Source: Chitinophaga silvisoli (lineage in GTDB: Bacteria > Bacteroidota > Bacteroidia > Chitinophagales > Chitinophagaceae). Taken from it: DNA of 64,000 nucleotides. A program made the translations under genes and the position numbers. Under the pieces are notes generated by a model. That model was not told where the DNA came from, made no database searches, and worked only from the letters and a program-made list of their open reading frames with translations. Below, one piece after another: positions 8,168 to 16,910 of the stretch; the first letter of the stretch is position 1, and each line of letters begins with the position of its first letter. Location: the NCBI RefSeq assembly GCF_003412465.1, contig NZ_QTJV01000001.1, forward strand, positions 1,364,001-1,428,000, given 5' to 3'.

Positions 8168-9493
8168 TTATACCAGTTCTATGTTCTCCGGTATGTCGCC
8201 TGTCTTTAGTATAGTTATTATTGAGGAAAGAGACGGTCTGTTGGCAGGGTCAGGGTCCAGACATAGAATAATTACATCCAATAACTTTGCTTCCAGTCCA
8301 GCATTAACCAGCGCATTGTAAATATTCCCTGAAAAACTCTCCTGATCAACCGGATTTAAAATCATATATGCTAAAACAACCCCTATTGAATAAATATCAT
8401 CTTCTGGTGCAGGTTGCTCCCCCTGCCGCTGCTGAGGCGACATGAACATAACCGTGCCATAACCAAACGGTGGATCAGGTGTGCCTGCCGGCATATAGTA
8501 TGCTAACTCAAAATCCAGCAGGTAAACAGTATCTCCCCGGATAATAAAATTATTAACCTGTATATCCCGATGCAAATATCCTAGTTCATGTAATCGTTTA
8601 ATGCTTTCCGTTATCTGAAGAAAATATCCCAGAATTTTTACTTTGTCAGCTAACTCAATTTCCCGCCAGATGCGATCCCGGTATATACCCTTCAACCGAT
8701 CCGGCAATAATTGACCATTAATATAACTTGTCACTAAATAATGATCCTCCCCCTTACTACAAAAATCAATGACCTGCGGTACAGGTAGCTCATGTTGTAT
8801 TTGCTCCAGTACAGATTTTTGCCAGAATAACTTATGTGCAGACTCCCTTCCGTACCTGTCTATAAATGAAGCAGCTCTCGCCTGCTTAATAATACAATGT
8901 GTAAATGAAAACTGCTTTATATTGACCCCAAGATAAATGTCTCCCTTTGGATTAAACCGCAATAATTTAACAGGTATATAATACTTCCCGATAATTCCCT
9001 TACGCCGCTTATTACGGTAAACTGCTGGTATATGATACGATACACCCGAATCCAAAGCCGTATATAACACTTTGCCTATACGAAGACTCTCATAAGGTGT
9101 AATTCCCATAAATGATACCGTTACCCTCTCCAGGTCATGGGCCAGTTGCCGGGCCTGTTTCGCATGCAGTGGATAAATTACAATCACCTTGCCCGCATCT
9201 TTTGCCCCCATCGTCAAACCATTACTCTGATCCACCAGCCTGTCATTTTTCAACAGGCGGAAAGATACCGCATGCACCTTCAAAACAGGTAATACCTGAT
9301 GCAATAAAGATTGAGCCTGCTGAGAGAGCACGGAGATAAATAAAGTGTAATTATTCCGCAATTCACAATTGCCAACTTCCAGCCAATGCTCACATTCCTG
9401 GTAAGGTATACCATATAATGTCAGATCATTTGCAAAGTCTTTTACTTCATGTGTACTCAAAGGATACCCATTATTCAGTTGAAAAACTGACAT
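8168..9493 (-). CDS. Protein kinase-like enzyme related to class III lanthipeptide synthetases, lacking the cyclase domain
   Basis: A 441-residue protein. Residues about 35-190 resemble the N-terminal lyase-like region of RamC/LabKC-type synthetases (NNYTLFISVL, AGKVIVIYP, GVSYHI, KYYIPVKLL). Residues about 195-435 form a Ser/Thr kinase domain with a candidate ATP lysine in IIKQAR (K203), LHRDIQVNN (308-315), LLDFELAY (DFE instead of DFG, as in LanKC kinases) and EDDIYSIGVVLAYM. There is no room for the C-terminal LanC-like cyclase. The lyase Lys-x-His pair I recall in the family appears as T50 and F52, so lyase activity is doubtful. It heads the unit with a MauE-like protein and a small exported peptide. 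It could instead be an ordinary signalling kinase with a borrowed N-terminal domain. Confidence 0.65.
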   Translation of the reverse strand: MSVFQLNNGYPLSTHEVKDFANDLTLYGIPYQECEHWLEVGNCELRNNYTLFISVLSQQAQSLLHQVLPVLKVHAVSFRLLKNDRLVDQSNGLTMGAKDAGKVIVIYPLHAKQARQLAHDLERVTVSFMGITPYESLRIGKVLYTALDSGVSYHIPAVYRNKRRKGIIGKYYIPVKLLRFNPKGDIYLGVNIKQFSFTHCIIKQARAASFIDRYGRESAHKLFWQKSVLEQIQHELPVPQVIDFCSKGEDHYLVTSYINGQLLPDRLKGIYRDRIWREIELADKVKILGYFLQITESIKRLHELGYLHRDIQVNNFIIRGDTVYLLDFELAYYMPAGTPDPPFGYGTVMFMSPQQRQGEQPAPEDDIYSIGVVLAYMILNPVDQESFSGNIYNALVNAGLEAKLLDVIILCLDPDPANRPSLSSIITILKTGDIPENIELV

Positions 9494-10063
9494 ACCATTC
9501 TAATGTCTAAGCTTGTTATGTAATTGCAGTCTATAATTAGTTATTCATTTGCCTGCGTACGCTTACAAGCATTTATATAGTAGTTTTAAATATCACGGAT
9601 ATAAGAATAAAATACACGTCGTCCTCTGAGTATAATAAATCTGAGTACAATAATTAAGCTCTTTCCTCTCCCCAAATTAAAAAATTAGTCGAAAGACCAA
9701 TTGTATGGAATGTATAACAGACACTAATTTAAAAAGTTCATGTATTTTATGAAAATTTTTTTAACAAATAGTTCTTTACCATAATATATGTATTTATCTA
9801 ATTTGCCTAAGCTGTAGGGGTTTTTGAAGCATCGCCTGCTAACAGACAGGAATACACCCTTTTATATAATGTTATCTTGATCCACTGCTATTTGATCTCA
9901 GTTGCCGCTATATATTATTTAAAAGGTCACTTAAGCGCCGTTGGACCTTAAGTGACCTTTGTCAATCTTAATGTAAAAGCCAAATTATAGTGACAGTATA
10001 GTTACATCAACACTTCTGTGGCTATAATTCCCAAAAACTCATGGATAAGTCCGGAGGGCCAGG
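9494..10063. other. 570-base intergenic stretch, AT-rich
   Basis: No gene is supported here. It carries the promoter region of the leftward kinase unit and a 13-bp inverted repeat (9922-9934 with 9948-9960, 13-base loop). That hairpin could be a terminator for the small membrane protein gene reading leftward from 10312, though it lacks a clear T-run. Confidence 0.5.
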
Positions 10064-10312
10064 TCAATCATCATCCCTGTCGTGACCGGCTACCTTTACA
10101 ATTTTGTTGTAGATACCCAGCAATAAAAAGGGTGCCGCCCATTGCCCGATAAATAAACTTGTATGCCTTTTCCTGACACACTGTAATGCCAGCGAAACCC
10201 CCATGGCTGCAATTGCAGCCACCAGGAAAGTAGTTGAAGGCACTTTGGAAGTTTGCTTTTCTATGATTTCCGTTGTCTTGCCTTCTTCAAAGGCTGCGTT
10301 CAGATTTTCCAT
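10064..10312 (-). CDS. Small two-span membrane protein, unknown function
   Basis: An 82-residue protein with a charged N-terminus (MENLNAAFEEGKTTEIIEKQ), two hydrophobic segments (about 28-45 and 55-72) and an acidic tail (GHDRDDD). I do not recognise a named family. It is divergent from the DUF4142 lipoprotein gene, with the two ATGs about 88 bases apart, so they share a control region. Confidence 0.55.
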   Translation of the reverse strand: MENLNAAFEEGKTTEIIEKQTSKVPSTTFLVAAIAAMGVSLALQCVRKRHTSLFIGQWAAPFLLLGIYNKIVKVAGHDRDDD

Positions 10313-10399
10313 ATAAATAAGTTTTTCTTATTCTGTAGGAAATTTGTGCCAATGGCGTGGCATAGTTTTGACACCATTGTTTCAATAACTCAAAATTTT

Positions 10400-10933
10400 A
10401 TGAAGACACTTCATTTTTTGTTCTTGTGCTGTGCATGCGGTACTCTTACATTCACCTCATGCGATGATGATGACAATGATACCAATGTGAATCTCTCCTC
10501 CCGGGACCAGACTTTCATGACAAAGGCAGGTTTTAATAATAAAGCTGAAATTGTGGCCGGGGCAGTAGCCGATTCTATGGGCATGGATTCTACCGTACGC
10601 ATGTATGGAAATATGATGGTGGATGATCATACCACCGCCTACAACGAACTTGCAGGTTATGCAAATAGCTGGAACGTAAATATTCCACAGCAACCTGATT
10701 CCATACATATGGCAAAGACAGCCTACTTGCGTTCGCTCTCAGGACACAGTTTTGACACTGCATACATCAATGCCCAGATCAAAGATCATATTGAAACGAT
10801 TGCATTATTCCAACAGGAAGCAGATAGCTCTTCTATGACACAATTAAAGGCATATGCAGGAAAATATCTGCCGAAATTAAAAATGCACCTGCAAATGGCA
10901 GATAGTATAGCTGCGGTGCTCAACGCCGAATAA
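10400..10933 (+). CDS. DUF4142-family lipoprotein
   Basis: From the ATG at 10400 this is a 177-residue lipoprotein with a leader ending TFTSC. After the Cys comes an Asp-rich stretch and then a DUF4142 four-helix, ferritin-like domain (DQTFMTKAGFNNKAEIVAGA, HTTAYNELAGYA, FDTAYINAQIKDHIETIALF). The family is periplasmic and uncharacterised, often linked to stress conditions. The longer frame from 10253 is rejected because it would put 49 residues in front of a clear lipoprotein signal and run into the divergent gene. The small ORF at 10949 follows after 15 bases. Confidence 0.82.
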   Translation: MKTLHFLFLCCACGTLTFTSCDDDDNDTNVNLSSRDQTFMTKAGFNNKAEIVAGAVADSMGMDSTVRMYGNMMVDDHTTAYNELAGYANSWNVNIPQQPDSIHMAKTAYLRSLSGHSFDTAYINAQIKDHIETIALFQQEADSSSMTQLKAYAGKYLPKLKMHLQMADSIAAVLNAE

Positions 10934-10948
10934 TTAAATTATAGCCAT

Positions 10949-11074
10949 ATGGAAGACCTGCATCAAATAGTTAATAAAAAACGCACTCATTGCACCATTC
11001 TGGCTCTTATCAGTTTACTCCTGATCGCTATCCTGATTACTTACGCTGCTGTGCTGGTTAGCTCTTTCAGATAA
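10949..11074 (+). CDS. Very small single-span membrane protein (41 residues)
   Basis: A short frame begins with MEDLHQIVNKKRTHC, followed by one strong hydrophobic segment (TILALISLLLIAILITYAAV) and a short tail. It starts 15 bases after the DUF4142 gene on the same strand, so it is probably the second gene of that transcript. Such one-span proteins are often missed in annotation; the charge pattern suggests the N-terminus stays inside. Confidence 0.5.
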   Translation: MEDLHQIVNKKRTHCTILALISLLLIAILITYAAVLVSSFR

Positions 11075-11204
11075 GCAATGGAGATAAACCTGGTATACCT
11101 TTTAAATTCCATAGATGTCCTCTGGATTGGGTAACTTCCCGGAGGTTTTATCTAATAAAATTAAGGAGCAGCCTTTTTTTAAAGGTTGCTCTTATCCATT
11201 TAAA

Positions 11205-11963
11205 TCACTTCCTCAACTGCGTAGGCGGAAAACCAAATAACTTTTTAAAAGCATAACTAAAATGCGACAAATCCTCAAATCCCACTTCAATATAAACATC
11301 AGAAGGCCTTTGCCCCTCCTTGTCAATTAAAAAATATGCTTCCCGCAATCGCTTCTGCACCAACCATCGCCCGGGTGTATCATTAAACACCCTTTTGAAA
11401 TCCTGCTTAAATGCAGTCAGACTCCTGCCCGTTAGATAAGCAAAGCGCTGTATCGCTACATTGAAACGGAAGTTCCTGTTCATATAAGACTCCAGGTCTA
11501 TTTTAGAAGGTATGCCAAAATCAAAAAGAATATTCTCTAAGCCCTCATTCGATTTCAACAGAATCGTTAATAATCTTTCCCTGGTTGTATCATCCTCCTG
11601 TTCAAGAAACAACCGTGGAATAAAATCCGTTTTATTCAGAAGGAGAAAGACATCATTAGAAACATAATTGCTACTCACCACACCATACTTTTGCTGGTAT
11701 GTTCTTAAAAATGCCTCATCAAAGATCACAACGATCTTTTCAAATACATCATCTTCCTTTTGCTTATTATACCTGGCCAGGTTATTTTTCCGGACAATGC
11801 AATATTGACCAGGTAATAAAGTGTAGCTTTTATGTCCATCAAACCCCTGCATTTTCCCCTTTAGCAAATAAATAAAGATGTGTTCCGGGATAAATGCTTC
11901 AGGTGAAATATGAGGACCAATATAGCAGGATTTGATCTGATCTATTTTCATGAACATAACCAA
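11205..11963 (-). CDS. AraC-family transcriptional regulator
   Basis: A 252-residue regulator with an N-terminal sensing part (ISPEAFIPEHIFIYLLKGKM) and a C-terminal double helix-turn-helix (about 158-252: RFNVAIQRFAYLTGRSLTAF, KQDFKRVFNDTPGRWLVQKR, VYIEVGFEDLSHFSYAFKKL). The ending FGFPPTQLRK is typical of the family. It begins two bases after the stop of the upstream reductase gene, so the two are one transcript and the regulator may control it. The first ATG is used because of that tight coupling; the Met at residue 5 is an alternative. Confidence 0.88.
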   Translation of the reverse strand: MVMFMKIDQIKSCYIGPHISPEAFIPEHIFIYLLKGKMQGFDGHKSYTLLPGQYCIVRKNNLARYNKQKEDDVFEKIVVIFDEAFLRTYQQKYGVVSSNYVSNDVFLLLNKTDFIPRLFLEQEDDTTRERLLTILLKSNEGLENILFDFGIPSKIDLESYMNRNFRFNVAIQRFAYLTGRSLTAFKQDFKRVFNDTPGRWLVQKRLREAYFLIDKEGQRPSDVYIEVGFEDLSHFSYAFKKLFGFPPTQLRK

Positions 11964-11965
11964 AT

Positions 11966-12994
11966 TTACTTAATCGCTCCGTACTTAATCAAACTTTCTG
12001 CCGATGCTAATATCGCTATCTCATTACTCCGTGGCTTCCATCCCAATACCGAAATCGCTTTTTGATTACTCGCCTTCCTGTTCACTCCCAGCATCGGTGC
12101 CAGCGCCTTCGCCTTTTGATTTCCTAAAAACGCCGCCAGCCTTACCTTCCAGTCCGCCAATGGCTTTGTGGATATTTGGCCGCCAATCGCCGGCATCTTC
12201 TCCTTAATCAACCCCGCTATCTGCATGAGACTCATCGTACCACCCGCCAGCGCCAGAAATCGCTCTCCATTCGCCTTCGGACTAAGCATTGCCCTGATGT
12301 GCAAATCCGCTACATCCCTTACATCCACAATCCCAAGATCCAGGTTTGGAATCGCCTTCATTCCCCCATTCATCATATTGCGTAACAATTCAAAGCCACT
12401 GGACAAATCAGGACCCAACGAAGGTCCAAAAATCCCCATCGGATTTACCGTACAGAACTCAAGACCATTGCCCTGCTCACGTATGAACTGCCAGGCTGCC
12501 CTTTCTGACATGACCTTCGATTTATTATATGCAGAGAGCCCTTTCTCATTCGGATCTGTGTAATCCTTTTCCGTAATTAATGTGGCAGGATCCCTATGAC
12601 TATACCCTACCGCACCGAAATTACTGGTCATCACCACTCTTTTCACACCCGCATCTCTTGCAGCCTTTAACACACGAAGTGTCCCATCTACCGCCGGCCG
12701 GATCATTTCCTCCGGATCCTTAGGTACCCTCAAATAAATAGGAGACGCTACATGCAGCACATATTCACAATCCGCTACTGCATCTGCCCAGTGCTGATCG
12801 GATGTAAGGTCGGCAGTGATAAACCGAATATGCTGTAAATCGCTGATACCTCCGGTTCGGAGCATATCCAGCACCTTATCTTTCTTATCGGGTGTACGAA
12901 TGGTGGTTTTCACAGCATAACCCTGCTGTAATAGTTGAAGCATACAATGACTGGCTACGAATCCTGTGCCGCCGGTGACAAGTACCTGTTGCAT
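11966..12994 (-). CDS. NAD(P)-dependent aldehyde/dihydroflavonol-reductase-like short-chain dehydrogenase
   Basis: A 342-residue extended SDR enzyme. It has an N-terminal Rossmann motif (VTGGTGFVASHCMLQLLQQG), an Asp-containing cofactor loop (ITADLTSDQHW), a YNKSK catalytic Tyr/Lys pair and the substrate-side segment NPMGIFGPSLGPD. The closest relatives by motif are aldehyde reductases and dihydroflavonol 4-reductase-like proteins, which reduce a carbonyl group with NADPH. The substrate is not predictable. It is followed at a two-base gap by an AraC regulator. Confidence 0.85.
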   Translation of the reverse strand: MQQVLVTGGTGFVASHCMLQLLQQGYAVKTTIRTPDKKDKVLDMLRTGGISDLQHIRFITADLTSDQHWADAVADCEYVLHVASPIYLRVPKDPEEMIRPAVDGTLRVLKAARDAGVKRVVMTSNFGAVGYSHRDPATLITEKDYTDPNEKGLSAYNKSKVMSERAAWQFIREQGNGLEFCTVNPMGIFGPSLGPDLSSGFELLRNMMNGGMKAIPNLDLGIVDVRDVADLHIRAMLSPKANGERFLALAGGTMSLMQIAGLIKEKMPAIGGQISTKPLADWKVRLAAFLGNQKAKALAPMLGVNRKASNQKAISVLGWKPRSNEIAILASAESLIKYGAIK

Positions 12995-13065
12995 CCTTTT
13001 TTTAAATACAAAGGTCAGCGGAAACAGGGTAGGCGACTTTGTTAAAAAGTCATTTTTGAAAAATT

Positions 13066-13094
13066 AAGGGGCAGGCTCATCGACCCGCCCCTTT
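13066..13094 (-). terminator. Terminator of the large GxGYxYP gene
   Basis: The hairpin has a GGGGC/GCCCC core (66-72 paired with 87-94 of the 13,000s). Read leftward it is followed by a T-rich run, placing it just past the stop of the gene at 13107. Confidence 0.7.
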
Positions 13095-13106
13095 TATTAG
13101 AAGTTA

Positions 13107-16100
13107 TTACTTTTTCACTATCGTCTTCGTCGTCCGCACCCCGTTCGCCTCAATATTAATCAAATAAGCCCCCTGCGGCAATGCAGATATATTTAGTGTC
13201 TCACCAGGCCGTACCACTCTTGCCGGCATCACCTGCCTGCCCAATAAATCAAATATTGTCACCCTTGCCTGTTGCGCATTAAATTGCAAATGCACATCAT
13301 TCGAAGTCGGGTTCGGATAAATGACCACCTTTGTAGCAGCCGTCGTCACCTGTTTACTGGCCGCAAGCGTAGTATTACTAAACGCGCTTGCATACAACTG
13401 ATTTGTAGGAATAATCTCCTTTACCTGTGAATCACTGGACCATGACAGCTTTGCATTTGCACCACCATAATCTTCAAAATATTCCATCTTAAAATCGTAC
13501 TGCTGACCAGCCGTCAATGCAATAGTACCACTGTATTCAATATCCCAGTCATTCATCCACTTATCTATCACCAGCTGGTTATTTATCCACAGCCGCCTGC
13601 CATTATCACTTGTAATATAGAAAGTATAAGTACCTGAATAACGCGGCTCAATTTTACCTGTCCAGCGAATAGATGTGTGATCTATTGTAAGTCCAGGAGC
13701 AGGCGCACCCTCTCCCCAGTCAAAGTTAATATTCGGATCAATCCTGGATAACTTCAGCGTATCAAAGTTCATCCCGTTATAATAATTACCCGTCAGGCCA
13801 TTCCCATTTCCAACACTTACACCTTTGTACAATTGCCACCTGGATGATGACTGCCCCGTATCCGTTCTTTGCACCAGCCTGGCTTCTGCAGCAGTGCTTT
13901 CATTTTCTGTAGAGATCACCTTTCCACTCAGCACATTGATAAACTTATAATAACCACTATCCGCTGCCACTGCTATGAATTGCTGGTTGCTGGCATGTTG
14001 GTCCGCATATTGCCAGATATATGCATTGTCCGCCGTACTGGAATTAGCTACATCCAGCACCCTGGCACTATGATAAGCCGTGATGGAATAAATACCATCT
14101 CCAATATGCTTCAGGGTAAATGTCTGGTTCGCAGCACCCGTCGGAGTCCATAATTGCAGACTGGCACCATTGCCCACACCACCCAGGCCACCACGTACAT
14201 CCATGTAATAATTGCTCTTTACATTTCTCATTGTATAAGACCCTGCCAGTGTTGTCACACCGTTGGCTCGTACCCGTAATGAACTCAGTTTATCATTCCA
14301 GCTGTTCAGGAAACTGGTATCCCGGGTCAGCACCAGACTATCGCCACCAAAGTCGTCATTCCAGTAAATGACGGCCTGATAACCTTTGGCAATTTTCACA
14401 GAAGTAACTTCATCGTTATTAATTCCCTTCAGGTTCAGACCAGGCAGTTTATATGCACCTATATTGAACCCCGCATGGAAACCACCATAATTCACATCCT
14501 GGTACAAAGTAACCGGTCCGGAGCTGGTATCGGGCCTGCTGAATAATTGAGCCGCAGGCACAATCTGCCTGGATTGTGAAGCACTTTCCCAGGAAAGATG
14601 ACAGAACGCATCACCCATACCTTCGCCATATTGTAATTCAATATTGTATTTCTGTCCGGCGGTAAGTGCAATAGTTCCCGTGCGGGTATAAGCGCCCTGT
14701 GTTTCATAATCATCGATGAGGGTCTGCCCGTTGACAATGAGCTTCACACCGTCATCTGCATAACAGGAAAAAGTATATGTCTCAGAATATAATGGCTGGA
14801 TCTGCCCTGACCATTTTACTGAGAAATTGTTATAACCCAGGTACTGACTGTTAGGCGAAAGATCCGCCCAGTCTGCATCGATGCGCTGGTTGAACAAGGT
14901 ATACTTCAGGGTATCCTGGTGATACCCGCTATAAAAGTCCGCACGCAGGCCATTGCCCTGTCCTGCGTTAAGACCTTTGATATTCTTGCGGATCAGCCAT
15001 ACAAATTCATCAGGAGCTACCACACGAACATTACTATTCAGCCGGTTGATACAATCAATTACATCGTCGACACTCCTGTCCCATACATGCACGGAAATCA
15101 GGCTGTATCCATCCTGTGAGTTGATATTTGTGGATGCAGCATTCAGCGTATTGGCCAGCGAAGCAGGGGAGGACAAGGTACCCCATAATGTATACCGGCC
15201 CCCAATAGACGGTTTATCCTTATACCAGTCAATCTGCCCGGCCCTGCCGGTATAATTGGCTCCATAGCTGTAATAGAAAAGTGCATCTATATTATCCTGC
15301 TTCAGGTAAGGTGCAGGATCGTTGTCGCTATCATCGGCATCAATGATGTTTACAATACGGAGATCCGCCTGCTTCATATACTTATTGAGCAGGTTACATT
15401 CTGTTGTGAGGTCAGCATCCGGCATGCGGCCGGGAAAGAAATAGCCCCTGCCTGAAGGCCCGGCGATGAGTACATTACGGCCATCAGGTGTGGTCAGACA
15501 ATTGTCTACATATTTCTCGTACATAAGCGGAGCAGCTTCAGACAAGGAAGGTGAAATAGTCCAGCCAAGATTCACGTGACCCCGGTTAGGATTGGCCCAG
15601 TTACCGGTATTATCTGAAGTACCCAGCAGCCATTGCAGGTTATCGCCATCCGTGATCACAAAACATACAGTATGCACATTCGGTACTACTTCATAAGGTT
15701 TGATCGCCGGCTTTTGTTGAAAACCATCTTTCTTGGGCGGAATCTGTGACAGGGCAGACATATTCGGTGCCCAGTCAGACGGCAGGATCAGGGAAGAGTG
15801 CAGGGACAATTGCTCTACTGTATTGTACTCGGATGGTCCCCAGCCAAAGTAAGCAGCACCTTTGTTCATACGATTATACACGCTGTTAGCCAGTACACCA
15901 TTCACGGTATCTGACCAGAACTGGAAGGCTTTGCTATAACTGGAGAAGTCACCCATAAAATAGACCCTGTCATCAGAACTTTGCTGGTAAGTAGCCACGT
16001 TCCTGCTGAAAAGACTGCCATAATTGGCAAGCACCCAGGCCTCGTCATGGCTGGTGACATCCAGTAATTTTGTGAGCCCGGCGCTGATAGCTTCCTGCTC

Positions 16101-16517
16101 AATGTCTGTCGGAATAGCCACTGCATTCATCACACCGGCCAGTGAGATGGCTGCATTCGTTGATTTGTCTTTGGGATTGCAAAGGATGTAACCGGCAAGG
16201 CGATTGGCATAATGTGCCAGCAAACCGGGGAAGTTGTTGTAGTAAGTGGTATTTGTCTTGATACCGGCGTTTTCCACGAGGGCCCGGTGCCCATACGTGT
16301 CCCTCAGTATTTCAGGTTTCGTCTGGGCAATGACACCCTGTAGGGTTTGCAACGCCACTTTCTCAGAGTTGGACATGTTTTCTGAGGTGATAAAGAGGCT
16401 ATCGGGTACAGCAGATAGCGTGAACGGACTTCCGGCTACACGGGGCGGTTTACGTTGTGCCTGTGTAGAAAGTACGGATAGCAGAATTACCAGGGGGAGT
16501 AGGTAATGTGTTTTCAT
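13107..16517 (-). CDS. Large secreted GxGYxYP-domain protein with PA14, crystallin-like and ricin-like modules and a type IX sorting domain
   Basis: From the ATG at 16517 (leader MKTHYLLPLVILLSVLSTQA) it has 1136 residues. The first 500 or so match the GxGYxYP putative glycoside hydrolase family, with the name motif seen as GRGYFFPG. Next come a PA14 module (GLRADFYSGYHQDTLKY onward), a beta/gamma-crystallin-like stretch (VTLYQDVNYGGFHAGF), a ricin-B-like lectin region (GNGASLQLWTPTGAANQTF), a second PA14 module (GLTGNYYNGMNFDTLKL) and a C-terminal sorting domain beginning VVIYPNPTSND and ending TKTIVKK. It should be secreted through the type IX system and bind or degrade polysaccharide. The substrate is unknown. 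No neighbour points to a sugar-utilisation locus. Confidence 0.85.
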   Translation of the reverse strand: MKTHYLLPLVILLSVLSTQAQRKPPRVAGSPFTLSAVPDSLFITSENMSNSEKVALQTLQGVIAQTKPEILRDTYGHRALVENAGIKTNTTYYNNFPGLLAHYANRLAGYILCNPKDKSTNAAISLAGVMNAVAIPTDIEQEAISAGLTKLLDVTSHDEAWVLANYGSLFSRNVATYQQSSDDRVYFMGDFSSYSKAFQFWSDTVNGVLANSVYNRMNKGAAYFGWGPSEYNTVEQLSLHSSLILPSDWAPNMSALSQIPPKKDGFQQKPAIKPYEVVPNVHTVCFVITDGDNLQWLLGTSDNTGNWANPNRGHVNLGWTISPSLSEAAPLMYEKYVDNCLTTPDGRNVLIAGPSGRGYFFPGRMPDADLTTECNLLNKYMKQADLRIVNIIDADDSDNDPAPYLKQDNIDALFYYSYGANYTGRAGQIDWYKDKPSIGGRYTLWGTLSSPASLANTLNAASTNINSQDGYSLISVHVWDRSVDDVIDCINRLNSNVRVVAPDEFVWLIRKNIKGLNAGQGNGLRADFYSGYHQDTLKYTLFNQRIDADWADLSPNSQYLGYNNFSVKWSGQIQPLYSETYTFSCYADDGVKLIVNGQTLIDDYETQGAYTRTGTIALTAGQKYNIELQYGEGMGDAFCHLSWESASQSRQIVPAAQLFSRPDTSSGPVTLYQDVNYGGFHAGFNIGAYKLPGLNLKGINNDEVTSVKIAKGYQAVIYWNDDFGGDSLVLTRDTSFLNSWNDKLSSLRVRANGVTTLAGSYTMRNVKSNYYMDVRGGLGGVGNGASLQLWTPTGAANQTFTLKHIGDGIYSITAYHSARVLDVANSSTADNAYIWQYADQHASNQQFIAVAADSGYYKFINVLSGKVISTENESTAAEARLVQRTDTGQSSSRWQLYKGVSVGNGNGLTGNYYNGMNFDTLKLSRIDPNINFDWGEGAPAPGLTIDHTSIRWTGKIEPRYSGTYTFYITSDNGRRLWINNQLVIDKWMNDWDIEYSGTIALTAGQQYDFKMEYFEDYGGANAKLSWSSDSQVKEIIPTNQLYASAFSNTTLAASKQVTTAATKVVIYPNPTSNDVHLQFNAQQARVTIFDLLGRQVMPARVVRPGETLNISALPQGAYLINIEANGVRTTKTIVKK

Positions 16518-16662
16518 AATGGAACGGGTTTTTATTGGAAACAAGAGTACTTGGATTCATGGTGTGGAATAATGGGTAGATCGTGGAATTGGGTTATTTT
16601 CTTTTACAGCACAAACCTAAGATATGTTATGTTAGGGAAATTTGCAAGACATTGATTTGGTA

Positions 16663-16779
16663 GTGTATCAATTTGAATTAATTCAGCCGGCCGCAGGCAC
16701 TTCCCCAATACCCCGAGAGTTATGTAGGTGACTCTCCGGGTATTTGGCGGTTTTTAAAAGAAAAATGAAATTGATACAC
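16663..16779. repeat. Hairpin element with TGTATCAA outer stem (copy 4), containing an inner hairpin
   Basis: The ends form an exact 12-bp inverted repeat (16663-16674 with 16768-16779). Inside lies a 14-bp hairpin with one mismatch (16707-16720 with 16731-16744, loop of ten) followed by GGCGGTTTTT. The outer arm shares the core TGTATCAA with the elements at 42691, 44918 and 58607. It lies in the 390-base space between the divergent genes at 16517 and 16911. It may be a mobile miniature element or a structured leader/terminator. Confidence 0.5.
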
Positions 16780-16796
16780 AATCATTGATTATTGTA

Positions 16797-16827
16797 TTTG
16801 GTACTTGGCATTTTATTGATAAATTTG
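16797..16827 (+). promoter_or_regulatory. Bacteroidota-type promoter for the tail-fibre-like gene
   Basis: TTTG at 16797-16800 and TAAATTTG at 16820-16827 are separated by 19 bases, matching the TTTG-N19-TAnnTTTG primary sigma consensus known from Bacteroides and relatives. The predicted start of transcription is near 16833, leaving a leader of about 78 bases before the ATG at 16911. Confidence 0.6.
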
Positions 16828-16910
16828 TTGCGATTGCAATAGATCGTAAACGACCTGGATGATTGTCATGAATGTAAACCCATTCTTCTTATAAATATTA
16901 AATCCCTACT

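Noticed and set aside
9705..9752. A 15-codon Cys/Thr/Ser-containing frame near the kinase gene, considered as a second precursor peptide
   Set aside because: Too short, on the opposite strand to the kinase unit, and with no leader or start context.
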